From Alishewanella longhuensis (GTDB lineage: Bacteria > Pseudomonadota > Gammaproteobacteria > Enterobacterales > Alteromonadaceae): a stretch of 64,000 bases of DNA. The notes under the pieces were generated by a model, which did not search any database, had not been told where the DNA came from, and worked only from the letters and a program-made list of their open reading frames with translations. Positions 9,206 to 16,677 of the stretch are shown here, one piece after another. A program made the translations under genes and the position numbers. The DNA is taken from assembly GCF_014653435.1 (NCBI RefSeq), contig NZ_BNAO01000005.1:30920-94919 (forward strand), given 5' to 3'. Position 1 is the stretch's first letter; every line of letters starts with the position of its first letter.

Positions 9206-9883
9206 CTACTCTATCCCCAAATATTTATGCACCTGTACACTTAACCGCCAGTTATGATTGATGCAGCTAGCAATAGCCAGCTCGGTAGCACGTTTTTGCT
9301 GGCTTATCGGCTGCAAATAAATCAACTTATCTGTGGTTGCCGTTTGTTGCAGTAACTGCAGTAGCTCATCGACATGTTTTTGCATAGCTACCGGATGTTT
9401 TATCTCGTTGGCACGCTGCATAGCGCTGGTCAATACCTGATAGCCCCCGGCCATATTAATTTTTGGTGAAACCGTAACCCAGCTGTGCTCAGGCACTCTA
9501 ACTTCAAAGGTACCACTGGTTTCAATTTGACTCGTATAACCATGCTGCTGCAACATATTACAAAGCGGCACCAAATCGTACATACATGGCTCACCCCCAG
9601 TGATTACCACATGCTTCGCTTGATAAGCTCGTTCGCTAAACACGCTAAGTAGTGCTTCGGGTGTGACCTCTGCCCAATAATCACTCTCAGCTCGCTTGGC
9701 CATCACCTCAGGCAGCCCAACTTGCAGAGCGGGGTCAATCAGCCAGGTATGTTTAGTATCACACCAGGAGCAGCCCACCGGGCAGCCTTGCAGACGCACG
9801 AAAATAGAGGGCGTACCGGTATAGCTACCCTCCCCCTGAATGGTTTGAAAAACTTCATTAACCTTATACACCCGCTTTGTCAT
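9206..9883 (-). CDS. queE: 7-carboxy-7-deazaguanine synthase QueE
   Basis: 225 residues, a radical-SAM enzyme converting 6-carboxy-tetrahydropterin to 7-carboxy-7-deazaguanine, the third step towards preQ0 and queuosine. The cluster motif C-x3-C-x2-C is at Cys34, Cys38 and Cys41 in GCPVGCSWCDTKHTW, the same segment as in E. coli QueE, and the GGEP SAM-binding motif follows (VITGGEPCMYD). It is divergent from queC, which acts on its product. Confidence 0.95.
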   Translation of the reverse strand: MTKRVYKVNEVFQTIQGEGSYTGTPSIFVRLQGCPVGCSWCDTKHTWLIDPALQVGLPEVMAKRAESDYWAEVTPEALLSVFSERAYQAKHVVITGGEPCMYDLVPLCNMLQQHGYTSQIETSGTFEVRVPEHSWVTVSPKINMAGGYQVLTSAMQRANEIKHPVAMQKHVDELLQLLQQTATTDKLIYLQPISQQKRATELAIASCINHNWRLSVQVHKYLGIE

Positions 9884-9938
9884 TCCTCTTTTAACTACAT
9901 CGCTGTATGCTGTTAGTGCGCCCGAGCCGCTTTTGCAC

Positions 9939-9944
9939 TATAAT
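9939..9944 (+). promoter_or_regulatory. -10 element for queC
   Basis: A perfect TATAAT 44 nt upstream of the queC ATG, in the divergent queE/queC gap. The -35 region is poorly conserved. Confidence 0.45.
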
Positions 9945-9987
9945 GCGCGGCCCAATTTTTCGGGCATTATACAAGAGAGAGTGGCTT

Positions 9988-10644
9988 ATGACGCAAAAAG
10001 TTGTGGTTATTTATTCTGGTGGTATGGACTCCTACACCGTTTTGCATAAAGCCATCCGGGCTGGCCACGAGGTGTATGCGTTATCGTTTAATTATGGTCA
10101 GCGTCATGTGAAAGAACTCATTTGCGCCGAACAAGTCTGCCGGGAACTGGGTATCAATCACAAAATTGTTGATATTTCGGCAATTAATCAGTTAATTGGT
10201 GGCTCTTCCTTAACCAGTGATATCGAGGTGCCCGAGGGGCACTACGCGGCAGATAATATGAAGTCTACCGTGGTACCAAACCGCAATATGATTTTGCTGT
10301 CATTAGCTGTCGGTTATGCCGATTCGCTGGGCGCACGGGCAGTCTATTATGGTGCACACTCGGGCGATCACTTTATCTATCCGGATTGCCGGCCAGAATT
10401 CGTGCAAAAGATGAATGACGTTTGCCAAATTGCTAATTATGACCCGGTGGATATTGTTAGCCCGTATTTAGCGCAAACAAAAATTGAAATTCTGCGAGAT
10501 GGCTTAGCTATGGGCCTTGATTACAGTAAAACCTGGACCTGCTACAACGGCCGCGAAAAAGCTTGTGGTAAATGCGGCTCTTGTCAGGAGCGGTTAGAGG
10601 CCTTCACGCTAAATCAGGCTACTGATCCCCTTCCGTACGAATAG
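9988..10644 (+). CDS. queC: 7-cyano-7-deazaguanine synthase QueC
   Basis: 218 residues. It makes preQ0 from 7-carboxy-7-deazaguanine with ammonia and ATP. The PP-loop motif SGGMDS is at residues 10-15, and the zinc site is formed by Cys185, Cys193, Cys196 and Cys199. The frame is open from 9907, but the ATG at 9988 follows AGAGAGAG and gives the normal family N-terminus, so it is chosen. With queE next door, two preQ0 steps are encoded here; queD and queF are not in the window. Confidence 0.95.
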   Translation: MTQKVVVIYSGGMDSYTVLHKAIRAGHEVYALSFNYGQRHVKELICAEQVCRELGINHKIVDISAINQLIGGSSLTSDIEVPEGHYAADNMKSTVVPNRNMILLSLAVGYADSLGARAVYYGAHSGDHFIYPDCRPEFVQKMNDVCQIANYDPVDIVSPYLAQTKIEILRDGLAMGLDYSKTWTCYNGREKACGKCGSCQERLEAFTLNQATDPLPYE

Positions 10645-10685
10645 TAAAGCGATACAGAATAGCTAAAAATGTTCTAAGTTAGAAC

Positions 10686-10717
10686 AAAGCGGCCTTGTGA
10701 TGGCCGCTTTTCGTTTT
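10686..10717 (+). terminator. Rho-independent terminator of queC
   Basis: A perfect 9-bp stem AAAGCGGCC/GGCCGCTTT (10686-10694 with 10702-10710) with a 7-nt loop, followed by TCGTTTT. It lies 42 nt after the queC stop. Confidence 0.85.
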
Positions 10718-10722
10718 ATACT
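10695..10722 (+). promoter_or_regulatory. Candidate promoter for the symporter, inside the queC terminator
   Basis: TTGTGA (10695-10700) and TATACT (10717-10722) are separated by 16 nt and lie just upstream of the symporter ATG at 10755. The -35 element is the loop of the queC terminator. Confidence 0.4.
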
Positions 10723-10754
10723 GTGCTCTGATTTTTTCAGACAAAGGCTAATTA

Positions 10755-11999
10755 ATGTTAAAGCTCTGGTTTGCAATTCCTTTTTGGCAACGGGTGCTGG
10801 GTGCCTTATTGCTGGGTGTCACTGTTGGCGTCATCTTAGGCGAACAAGCAACGGTTTTTAAACCGCTCGGTACCTTGTTTATAAACGCTATCCGCATGTT
10901 AGTGGTGCCGCTTATTTTCTTCGCCTTAATCACCAGCATCACGTCGCTCGCCGATACCAATAAAATGCAGCGGCTGGCATTTAAAACTATAGGTTTGTTT
11001 TTACTTACCGCCTTTATTGCCAGCTTAATTGGCTTAACGGTGGGCAGCCTGATGGATTGGGGCGACAGTTTGCAGCTGACTGCCAGCGAGGTACGAGAGC
11101 GCAATATTCCCCCGGTATCAGAAGTATTAACAGGCTTAATCCCCACCAACCCAGTGGCGGCCTTGGCACAAGCCAATGTGTTACAAATTATTGTGTTTGC
11201 CGCCCTTTTTGGTATCGCTATCAATAAAGTGGGCGAAAAAGCCGAACCCATGAAAAAGCTAATGCAATCGGGCGCTGAGATTATGTATCAAATTACCCGC
11301 ATGGTATTGCAGCTAACACCAATCGGGGTCTTTGGTTTAATGGCTTGGGTGGTCGGCAGTTTCGGCCTGGCAACCTTATTGCCGCTGGCCAAATTTATTG
11401 GCGCCATTTATCTGGCTTGCCTAATTCATATTCTGGTGGTTTACGGTGGCTTAGTCAAAGTGTTTGGCGGCATGGGCTATAAGCAATTCTTTAAAGCCGT
11501 ACTGCCGGCGCAACTAGTCGCTTATAGCAGCGCCAGTAGCTACGGCACCCTGCCCGTATCGTTTAAAGTTGCCACCGAAGATTTAAAGGTCTCTAAAAAT
11601 TACGCCAGCTTTGTGTTACCGCTTGGTGCAACCATTAATATGGATGGCTGTGGCGGGATCTTCCCAGCGATCGCCGCTATTTTTATTGCGCATATCTATG
11701 GTGTACCGCTGGATACGCTCGACTATCTGCTGATTGCTGGCACCGCTACCCTTGCCTCTGTGGGTACCGCTGGTGTACCTGGCACAGCGATGGTGATGCT
11801 GACTGTCACGCTAAGTGTGGTGGGCTTACCGCTGGAAGGGATTGCCTTTATTGCCGCTGTAGACCGGATAGTTGATATGATGCGCACCGCCACTAACGTT
11901 ACCGGCGATTTAATGGTGGCCAGGGTTATCGGTAAACAGGAAGATTTGCTGGAGCAGCCCGCTGCGACTGACCAAAACTTAGCCAAGCACACCAGCTAA
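10755..11999 (+). CDS. Dicarboxylate/amino acid:cation symporter (DAACS family)
   Basis: 414 residues with the DAACS (GltP/DctA/GLT) fold: eight membrane helices and two re-entrant hairpins. The serine-rich hairpin SSASSYGTLPVS and the substrate-site segments LGATINMDGCGG and AVDRIVDMMRTATNVTGD are all present. The DGCGG motif and the D-x-x-R-T/N-x-x-N segment indicate binding of an acidic substrate such as glutamate, aspartate or a C4-dicarboxylate, driven by Na+ or H+. The exact substrate cannot be read with confidence. It is a single gene between two terminators. Confidence 0.88.
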   Translation: MLKLWFAIPFWQRVLGALLLGVTVGVILGEQATVFKPLGTLFINAIRMLVVPLIFFALITSITSLADTNKMQRLAFKTIGLFLLTAFIASLIGLTVGSLMDWGDSLQLTASEVRERNIPPVSEVLTGLIPTNPVAALAQANVLQIIVFAALFGIAINKVGEKAEPMKKLMQSGAEIMYQITRMVLQLTPIGVFGLMAWVVGSFGLATLLPLAKFIGAIYLACLIHILVVYGGLVKVFGGMGYKQFFKAVLPAQLVAYSSASSYGTLPVSFKVATEDLKVSKNYASFVLPLGATINMDGCGGIFPAIAAIFIAHIYGVPLDTLDYLLIAGTATLASVGTAGVPGTAMVMLTVTLSVVGLPLEGIAFIAAVDRIVDMMRTATNVTGDLMVARVIGKQEDLLEQPAATDQNLAKHTS

Positions 12000-12023
12000 G
12001 CACTGCGATAGTCTGCAGATATA

Positions 12024-12052
12024 AAAAAACCGGTCAGCTGACCGGTTTTTTT
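12024..12052. terminator. Bidirectional terminator
   Basis: A long A/T-flanked palindrome: an A-run, ACCGGTCAGCTGACCGGT, then a T-run. It lies 24 nt after the symporter stop and 28 nt after the lysC stop on the other strand, so it can end both convergent transcripts. Confidence 0.9.
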
Positions 12053-12080
12053 ATACGGGGTTGTGCTGTTACCAGCGATT

Positions 12081-13430
12081 TTAGGCTGCAAATAAGCTTT
12101 GATGTAACTGCTTTACTACCGCTGGGCCATCGTTATCCTGCACCAGGAAACACAAGTTATGTTTTGATGCACCATGACAAATTAATCGCATATTGATGCG
12201 CTCTAACGCATGAAACAGCTCACCGGCAATACCTTTACTGCTATGTAAATGATTACCGATAACAGCGACCAGACTAAGCCCCTGCTCCACACTCACTTCA
12301 CAAAAGCTTTTAAGCTCATCCAACGCCGGTTCAACATTCGTGCTAAAGGCACTGGTCATGCCGCCTTGATCCAGGGTTAAGGCCACACTGATCTCCGAGG
12401 TTGTCACTAAATCAACTGAAATCTGATGCCGGCTTAAGGTATCAAACACCCGGGTTAAAAAGCCTGCTGCATGCAACATAGCGGGGCTTTTTACCGTAAT
12501 TAAGGTTTGTGACTTGCGCAGCGCAATAGCACGATACGGTGGCCGATCTTTTACTTCTTTGGCAATCCAGGTGCCACCTGCGGCAGGCTCACGGCTGGAA
12601 CCAACAAACACCGCAATATTCTGGCGCATCGCGGGCAATAAGGTGGCCGGATGCAATACTTTGGCACCAAAGGTGGCCATTTCTGCTGCTTCATCAAAGC
12701 TGATTTCTCGGATACAACGGGCATCACTGGTTAAACGCGGGTCGGTAGTAAAAATACCCACCACATCGGTCCAAATTTGTACCGTAGCGGCGTTTAATGC
12801 TTCAGCTAATAAGGCGGCGCTGTAGTCCGAGCCGCCACGACCTAAGGTGGTGGTTTGCTCGCTATCATCCGCACCAATAAAACCCTGAGTCACAATACGA
12901 TAATCGGCTAATAAGGGGGCCAGATGCACTTCACTAAGCTCGGCAATCTGCTGGATTTGCGGTTCGGCCTTTCCGAAACGCGCATCAGTACGCATCACCC
13001 GGCGAATATCAAAGCACAACGCAGAGGCTTCGCGTTCAGCCAGCACCTGGCTGAATAGCACCGAGCTTAAACGCTCGCCAAAGGATTGAATAAGATCTTT
13101 ATGCGCACTGCTGTAAACCGCGCCGCCGTTTTCAATTAGGGCTTTTAGTTCACCCAGTAGCAAGGCGACCGGATCCGCGACGGCTTGTGGCGACGCAAGG
13201 CGGTTTAACACATTCAGTGTAATAGCTTCAATACCCGCATAGGCAGCGTAACGCTCCTGCACTTCGGTGGTTTTGGTAATATCGACCAGTAAGTTAGTTA
13301 CGCCAGAGCTGGCGCTAACCACTACCACCCGAATATTTTCGTCGGCAAGTACAATATCGGCACAACGTGACATAGCATCAAAATCAGCCACGCTGGTGCC
13401 ACCAAATTTGGCAATAATAAGTTTGGACAC
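12081..13430 (-). CDS. lysC: Lysine-sensitive aspartate kinase III
   Basis: 449 residues, the same length as E. coli LysC. It phosphorylates aspartate, the first step to lysine, threonine, methionine and diaminopimelate. The N-terminus KFGGTSVADFDAM is the kinase signature, TTLGRGGSDYSAALLA near 200 contacts substrates, and the C-terminal 150 residues hold two ACT domains for feedback inhibition by lysine. Translation starts at a GTG preceded by AAGGAGAG. It is monofunctional (no homoserine dehydrogenase domain). A lysine riboswitch in the leader makes lysine the controlling signal. Confidence 0.95.
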   Translation of the reverse strand: MSKLIIAKFGGTSVADFDAMSRCADIVLADENIRVVVVSASSGVTNLLVDITKTTEVQERYAAYAGIEAITLNVLNRLASPQAVADPVALLLGELKALIENGGAVYSSAHKDLIQSFGERLSSVLFSQVLAEREASALCFDIRRVMRTDARFGKAEPQIQQIAELSEVHLAPLLADYRIVTQGFIGADDSEQTTTLGRGGSDYSAALLAEALNAATVQIWTDVVGIFTTDPRLTSDARCIREISFDEAAEMATFGAKVLHPATLLPAMRQNIAVFVGSSREPAAGGTWIAKEVKDRPPYRAIALRKSQTLITVKSPAMLHAAGFLTRVFDTLSRHQISVDLVTTSEISVALTLDQGGMTSAFSTNVEPALDELKSFCEVSVEQGLSLVAVIGNHLHSSKGIAGELFHALERINMRLICHGASKHNLCFLVQDNDGPAVVKQLHQSLFAA

Positions 13431-13525
13431 GGGGTCTCTCTCCTTAACAGATTAGATAAGCAGAGCATGGCATTTGCTAACACGCAAAACGAGAATAGAA
13501 ACAGACCGTTGCTGTAAGTAACAAA

Positions 13526-13694
13526 GGCCAGAAGCTCTCCACCGGATTAAAGGTGACAGTCCTAAGGATTCAGCCTTAGCAACCGGGTGCACAACCACTA
13601 TTTGTTGTTTACCCTCGGCGCTAAACCCCCTCTTCTATGCTACGAGTAATAGTGCTCTGACATAGAATACCTGGCTAGCGCGCCTCTTCTGGTC
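13526..13694 (-). ncRNA. Lysine riboswitch (L box) aptamer
   Basis: Read on the minus strand, the leader starts CCAGAAGAGGCGCG and ends GGTGGAGAGCTTCTGG, which closes stem P1 (CCAGAAG with CTTCTGG). Conserved core pieces are seen in order: AGAGG, GAGGGGGTTTAGCGCCGAGG, GGCTGAATCCTTAGGACTGTCACC and GGTGGAGAGC. The arrangement parallels the E. coli lysC leader. It ends 95 nt before the lysC GTG. No terminator with a T-run follows, so control at translation initiation (or RNA decay, as in E. coli) is more likely. Confidence 0.93.
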
Positions 13695-13718
13695 TATCGA
13701 ATACGATTGACGGTGTGT

Positions 13719-13747
13719 ACTTTATCGCGTTCTGCAGTAAATTGCAA
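13719..13747 (-). promoter_or_regulatory. Candidate lysC promoter
   Basis: On the minus strand TTGCAA (13742-13747) and TAAAGT (13719-13724) are 17 nt apart. The predicted start near 13712 is about 18 nt before the riboswitch. Confidence 0.5.
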
Positions 13748-13809
13748 ACGGCCTTTTAGCCATCTAGACGTAAGAATGCGCTTTTATTCTGCAGTCGTCA
13801 AGCAAGGTT

Positions 13810-14082
13810 TTAACGATAACTTTTTTGAATATATCTAAGCCGCTCTAAAAAAGCCTCCATTTGCTTTTCCTCACTCGCATCCGCATGCCATTTATTGTGA
13901 AATCCCAGGGTTAACTGCACAGTACCATCTGAGAAATAGGCGTCGTAGCCGTCAAATCCCTGACTAACAGTAATACCCTCTAACTCAAAACCTGCGCCAT
14001 TTGCTGTCGTCACCGCTTTACCGTTTTTTTCAATTTTGCTGTATAAACTCAGTAAAAACTTGCCATCAATTTCATTTTGCAT
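13810..14082 (-). CDS. Small DUF3081-like protein of unknown function
   Basis: 90 residues, soluble, no signal peptide. The sequence has ITVSQGFDGYDAYFSDGTVQLTLGFHNK in the middle and a helical, charged C-terminus (LERLRYIQKSYR). I believe it belongs to DUF3081, a family of about 90-residue proteins in Vibrio, Shewanella and relatives, but this is from memory. It is a single gene between the lysC leader and a divergent secreted-protein gene; no function can be inferred. Confidence 0.6.
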   Translation of the reverse strand: MQNEIDGKFLLSLYSKIEKNGKAVTTANGAGFELEGITVSQGFDGYDAYFSDGTVQLTLGFHNKWHADASEEKQMEAFLERLRYIQKSYR

Positions 14083-14158
14083 AACTACCTCAGTCCCATC
14101 TCATTTGAACCCACTACGCTTTAACGGTATAGTTTGGCTGAAACAATAGGAGAAAATA

Positions 14159-14755
14159 ATGAAAAAAACCTTAATTGCTGCTGGTCTGCTCAGCGTTTTT
14201 GCCGCTAATGCGCAAATTGTCCGACCTGCTCCACTGGTCTCTATTCCTACCCATGATGCCTTTTTTGACAAGCTAAAAGCCTTATGTGGCAAAGCTTTTG
14301 CCGGTGAAATTGCTGTTGATAATCCACCAGCTCCTGGTTTTGAAGGTGCACTTATTATGCATGTGCGCCGCTGTACTGACACTGAATTACAAATTCCTTT
14401 TCATGTTGGTGACAATCATTCCCGTACCTGGATTATTACGAAAACCGGCGCAGGGTTATCACTAAAACATGATCACCGCAATAAAGATGGTTCACATGAT
14501 GAGCAAACCATGTATGGTGGTCATACCGTTGATGCCGGCTGGCCAAATTCACAGTCATTTCCTGCTGATCAATACTCTAAAGAACTGTTCGCCGCCCGCG
14601 GTATTCCGCAATCTAATGGCAACACTTGGCAAATGTATGTTTATCCAGAAAAATTTACTTACCGCTTAGTACGTGAAGGCCGGGAGTTCAGAGTTGAGTT
14701 TGATCTCACCAAGCCGGTAGCACTACCGCCAGTACCTTGGGGCTATGCCGACTAA
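14159..14755 (+). CDS. Secreted protein of unknown function
   Basis: 198 residues with a short signal peptide (residues 1-18, ending ANA). The mature part has two cysteines (about 43 and 72) that could form a disulfide, and His/Asp-rich stretches (KHDHRNKDGSHDEQTMYGGH). I do not recognise a catalytic motif. A good AGGAG sits before the ATG. It precedes an M28 peptidase lipoprotein by 85 nt with a hairpin in between, so the two need not be co-transcribed. Confidence 0.7.
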   Translation: MKKTLIAAGLLSVFAANAQIVRPAPLVSIPTHDAFFDKLKALCGKAFAGEIAVDNPPAPGFEGALIMHVRRCTDTELQIPFHVGDNHSRTWIITKTGAGLSLKHDHRNKDGSHDEQTMYGGHTVDAGWPNSQSFPADQYSKELFAARGIPQSNGNTWQMYVYPEKFTYRLVREGREFRVEFDLTKPVALPPVPWGYAD

Positions 14756-14774
14756 TTCCCCTGTTTTAGCGACG

Positions 14775-14797
14775 GCAGTGCTTGGCGGCACTGCTTT
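14775..14797 (+). terminator. Possible terminator after the secreted-protein gene
   Basis: A 7-bp stem GCAGTGC/GCACTGC (14775-14781 with 14788-14794), 6-nt loop, followed by only three Ts. It lies 20 nt after the stop codon. Confidence 0.4.
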
Positions 14798-14840
14798 CCA
14801 TCCTTACAATACTTAAAACAAAAACACCAAGGAACCCAAG

Positions 14841-16544
14841 ATGAAAAACACCCTAAAGCAACCCGCACTGTGGCTTACCCTCGCCTCTGCGGTTGCCTTA
14901 ACTGCCTGCGGTAAACCGGCTGAATCACCACAACAAGTAAGCCCTGTTTCAGCGAATGCTGCAACAGAGCTGGTTGATACCGAGTTTAATCCAAAACTAG
15001 CAGAATACATCAAAACCCTTTCCGATGATAAGTTTCAGGGCAGAGCCCCGGCAACTAAGGGTGAAGAGCTTACTGTTGCCTATATTGAAGACAACTTTCG
15101 CCGCATTGGGCTCAAAGGTATTGACGGCGACAGCTATAAACAACCGGTTTCACTGGTACAAATTGATCCCAAGCAAGTCAGCGCTATGACCTTAACCGGT
15201 GGCGGCGAGCAGTTGCCAACGTCATTGGCCTATCGCGATGATATGATTGCCTGGACCACGCAGGTGGTCGAAGCCGTAGAAGTTTTAGAGAGTGAAATGG
15301 TGTTTGTCGGTTATGGCATAGTGGCACCAGAATATAACTGGAATGACTACGAAGGCTTGGATGTCAAAGGCAAAACCGTAGTGATGTTTGTTAACGATCC
15401 CGGCTACGCCACGCAAAACCCAGAGCTATTTAACGGCAATGCCATGACCTATTATGGCCGCTGGACTTATAAATTTGAAGAAGCGGCCCGCCAAGGCGCG
15501 GCTATGGCACTGATTATTCATGAAACGGCGCCTGCCAGCTATGGTTGGGGTGTGGTAGCACATGGTTCACCGATTAAATTTGATTTGATTAAAGAAAACA
15601 AAAATATGGACCGCGCTAAAGTTGAAGGCTGGGTTACCGCCGACACTGCCGCCAAACTATTTGCTAATATCGACAGTGATATTGAAACACTGCGTGCGCA
15701 AGCACTGTCGGGCGATTTTAAGCCGGTGCCATTAAATGTAAAAGCCTCAGTTAGCGTGAATAATAACTTACGTGAGCTCAACTCCAGCAACGTAGTGGGC
15801 TATATTGAAGGCAGCAAGTACCCGGATGAATATGTACTTTACATGGCGCATTGGGATCACCTGGGCATGGATTTCTCTAATCCAACCAATAAAGTCTTTA
15901 ATGGCGCCCAAGACAATGCCAGTGGCACCGGTGCCGTTATTGCCTTAGCAGAATACTTCGCCCAGCAACCACAGCCAGAACGCTCTATCGTCTTTGTGTT
16001 AGTGACCGCGGAAGAACGTGGCCTACTGGGCTCTGCCTGGTATGCGGAAAACCCGGTCTTCCCGCTGGAGAAAACCGTGGCGGCTATTAATATGGACGTG
16101 ATGAACGTCTATGGCCCAATGAAAGATATGGTGGTGGTTGGTTTAGGTAATACCGATCTGGAAGAGATTTTGGTGAAGCACACTGAAAAGCAGGGGCGTT
16201 ATGCGGTGAAAGAGCCTAATCCAGAAGCGGGTATTGCCTATCGCTCAGACCACTTTAGTTTATCGAAAAAAGGGGTTCCGATCCTCTATGCTAAAGGCGG
16301 TAACGATCACTATCAACATGGTGCAGAATGGGGCGCAGCTAAGCGCGCAGAATACAATACCTGCTGCTACCACAAGGTAGAAGATGAATGGGATGATAAC
16401 TGGGATCTGCGCGGTGCCCAGCAAGATCTGTTTTTATACTATCGGGTCGGTAATGAACTAGCGAATAGTCGTCAGTGGCCAAACTGGTATCAGGGCAATG
16501 AGTTCCGTGCTATTCGTGATGCTTCAGCGGCAACGCGTCAATAA
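14841..16544 (+). CDS. M28-family zinc aminopeptidase, lipoprotein
   Basis: 567 residues. A lipoprotein signal peptide ends in a lipobox LTAC with Cys23, so the protein is probably anchored in the envelope. A PA domain spans about 140-290, followed by the M28 catalytic domain. Zinc ligands are visible in HWDHLG, in DNASGTGA, and in TAEERGLLGS with the adjacent catalytic Glu; further ligands are in NMDV and the SDHFSL segment. Such enzymes remove N-terminal residues from peptides. It is a single-gene unit ending in a strong terminator. Confidence 0.9.
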   Translation: MKNTLKQPALWLTLASAVALTACGKPAESPQQVSPVSANAATELVDTEFNPKLAEYIKTLSDDKFQGRAPATKGEELTVAYIEDNFRRIGLKGIDGDSYKQPVSLVQIDPKQVSAMTLTGGGEQLPTSLAYRDDMIAWTTQVVEAVEVLESEMVFVGYGIVAPEYNWNDYEGLDVKGKTVVMFVNDPGYATQNPELFNGNAMTYYGRWTYKFEEAARQGAAMALIIHETAPASYGWGVVAHGSPIKFDLIKENKNMDRAKVEGWVTADTAAKLFANIDSDIETLRAQALSGDFKPVPLNVKASVSVNNNLRELNSSNVVGYIEGSKYPDEYVLYMAHWDHLGMDFSNPTNKVFNGAQDNASGTGAVIALAEYFAQQPQPERSIVFVLVTAEERGLLGSAWYAENPVFPLEKTVAAINMDVMNVYGPMKDMVVVGLGNTDLEEILVKHTEKQGRYAVKEPNPEAGIAYRSDHFSLSKKGVPILYAKGGNDHYQHGAEWGAAKRAEYNTCCYHKVEDEWDDNWDLRGAQQDLFLYYRVGNELANSRQWPNWYQGNEFRAIRDASAATRQ

Positions 16545-16574
16545 TCTACAACAGCCAGACAAGATTTAAGGCAC

Positions 16575-16604
16575 AGTAAAGCAGCTTCGGCTGCTTTACT
16601 TTTT
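16575..16604 (+). terminator. Rho-independent terminator
   Basis: A perfect 11-bp stem AGTAAAGCAGC/GCTGCTTTACT with a stable TTCG tetraloop (16586-16589), followed by a T-run. It ends the M28 peptidase transcript. Confidence 0.92.
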
Positions 16605-16677
16605 GACGCGCTATAAATTCAGAGTATATTCAGTTAGTCTAGGCCAGACTACTATCAAGGAGCCTTGAAAAGGAGCA

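Noticed and set aside
10748-11251. 167-codon minus-strand frame
   Set aside because: It lies fully opposite the symporter gene and its translation shows no family pattern; a shadow of the coding strand.
12514-12825. 103-codon plus-strand frame
   Set aside because: Antisense to lysC with no family signal.
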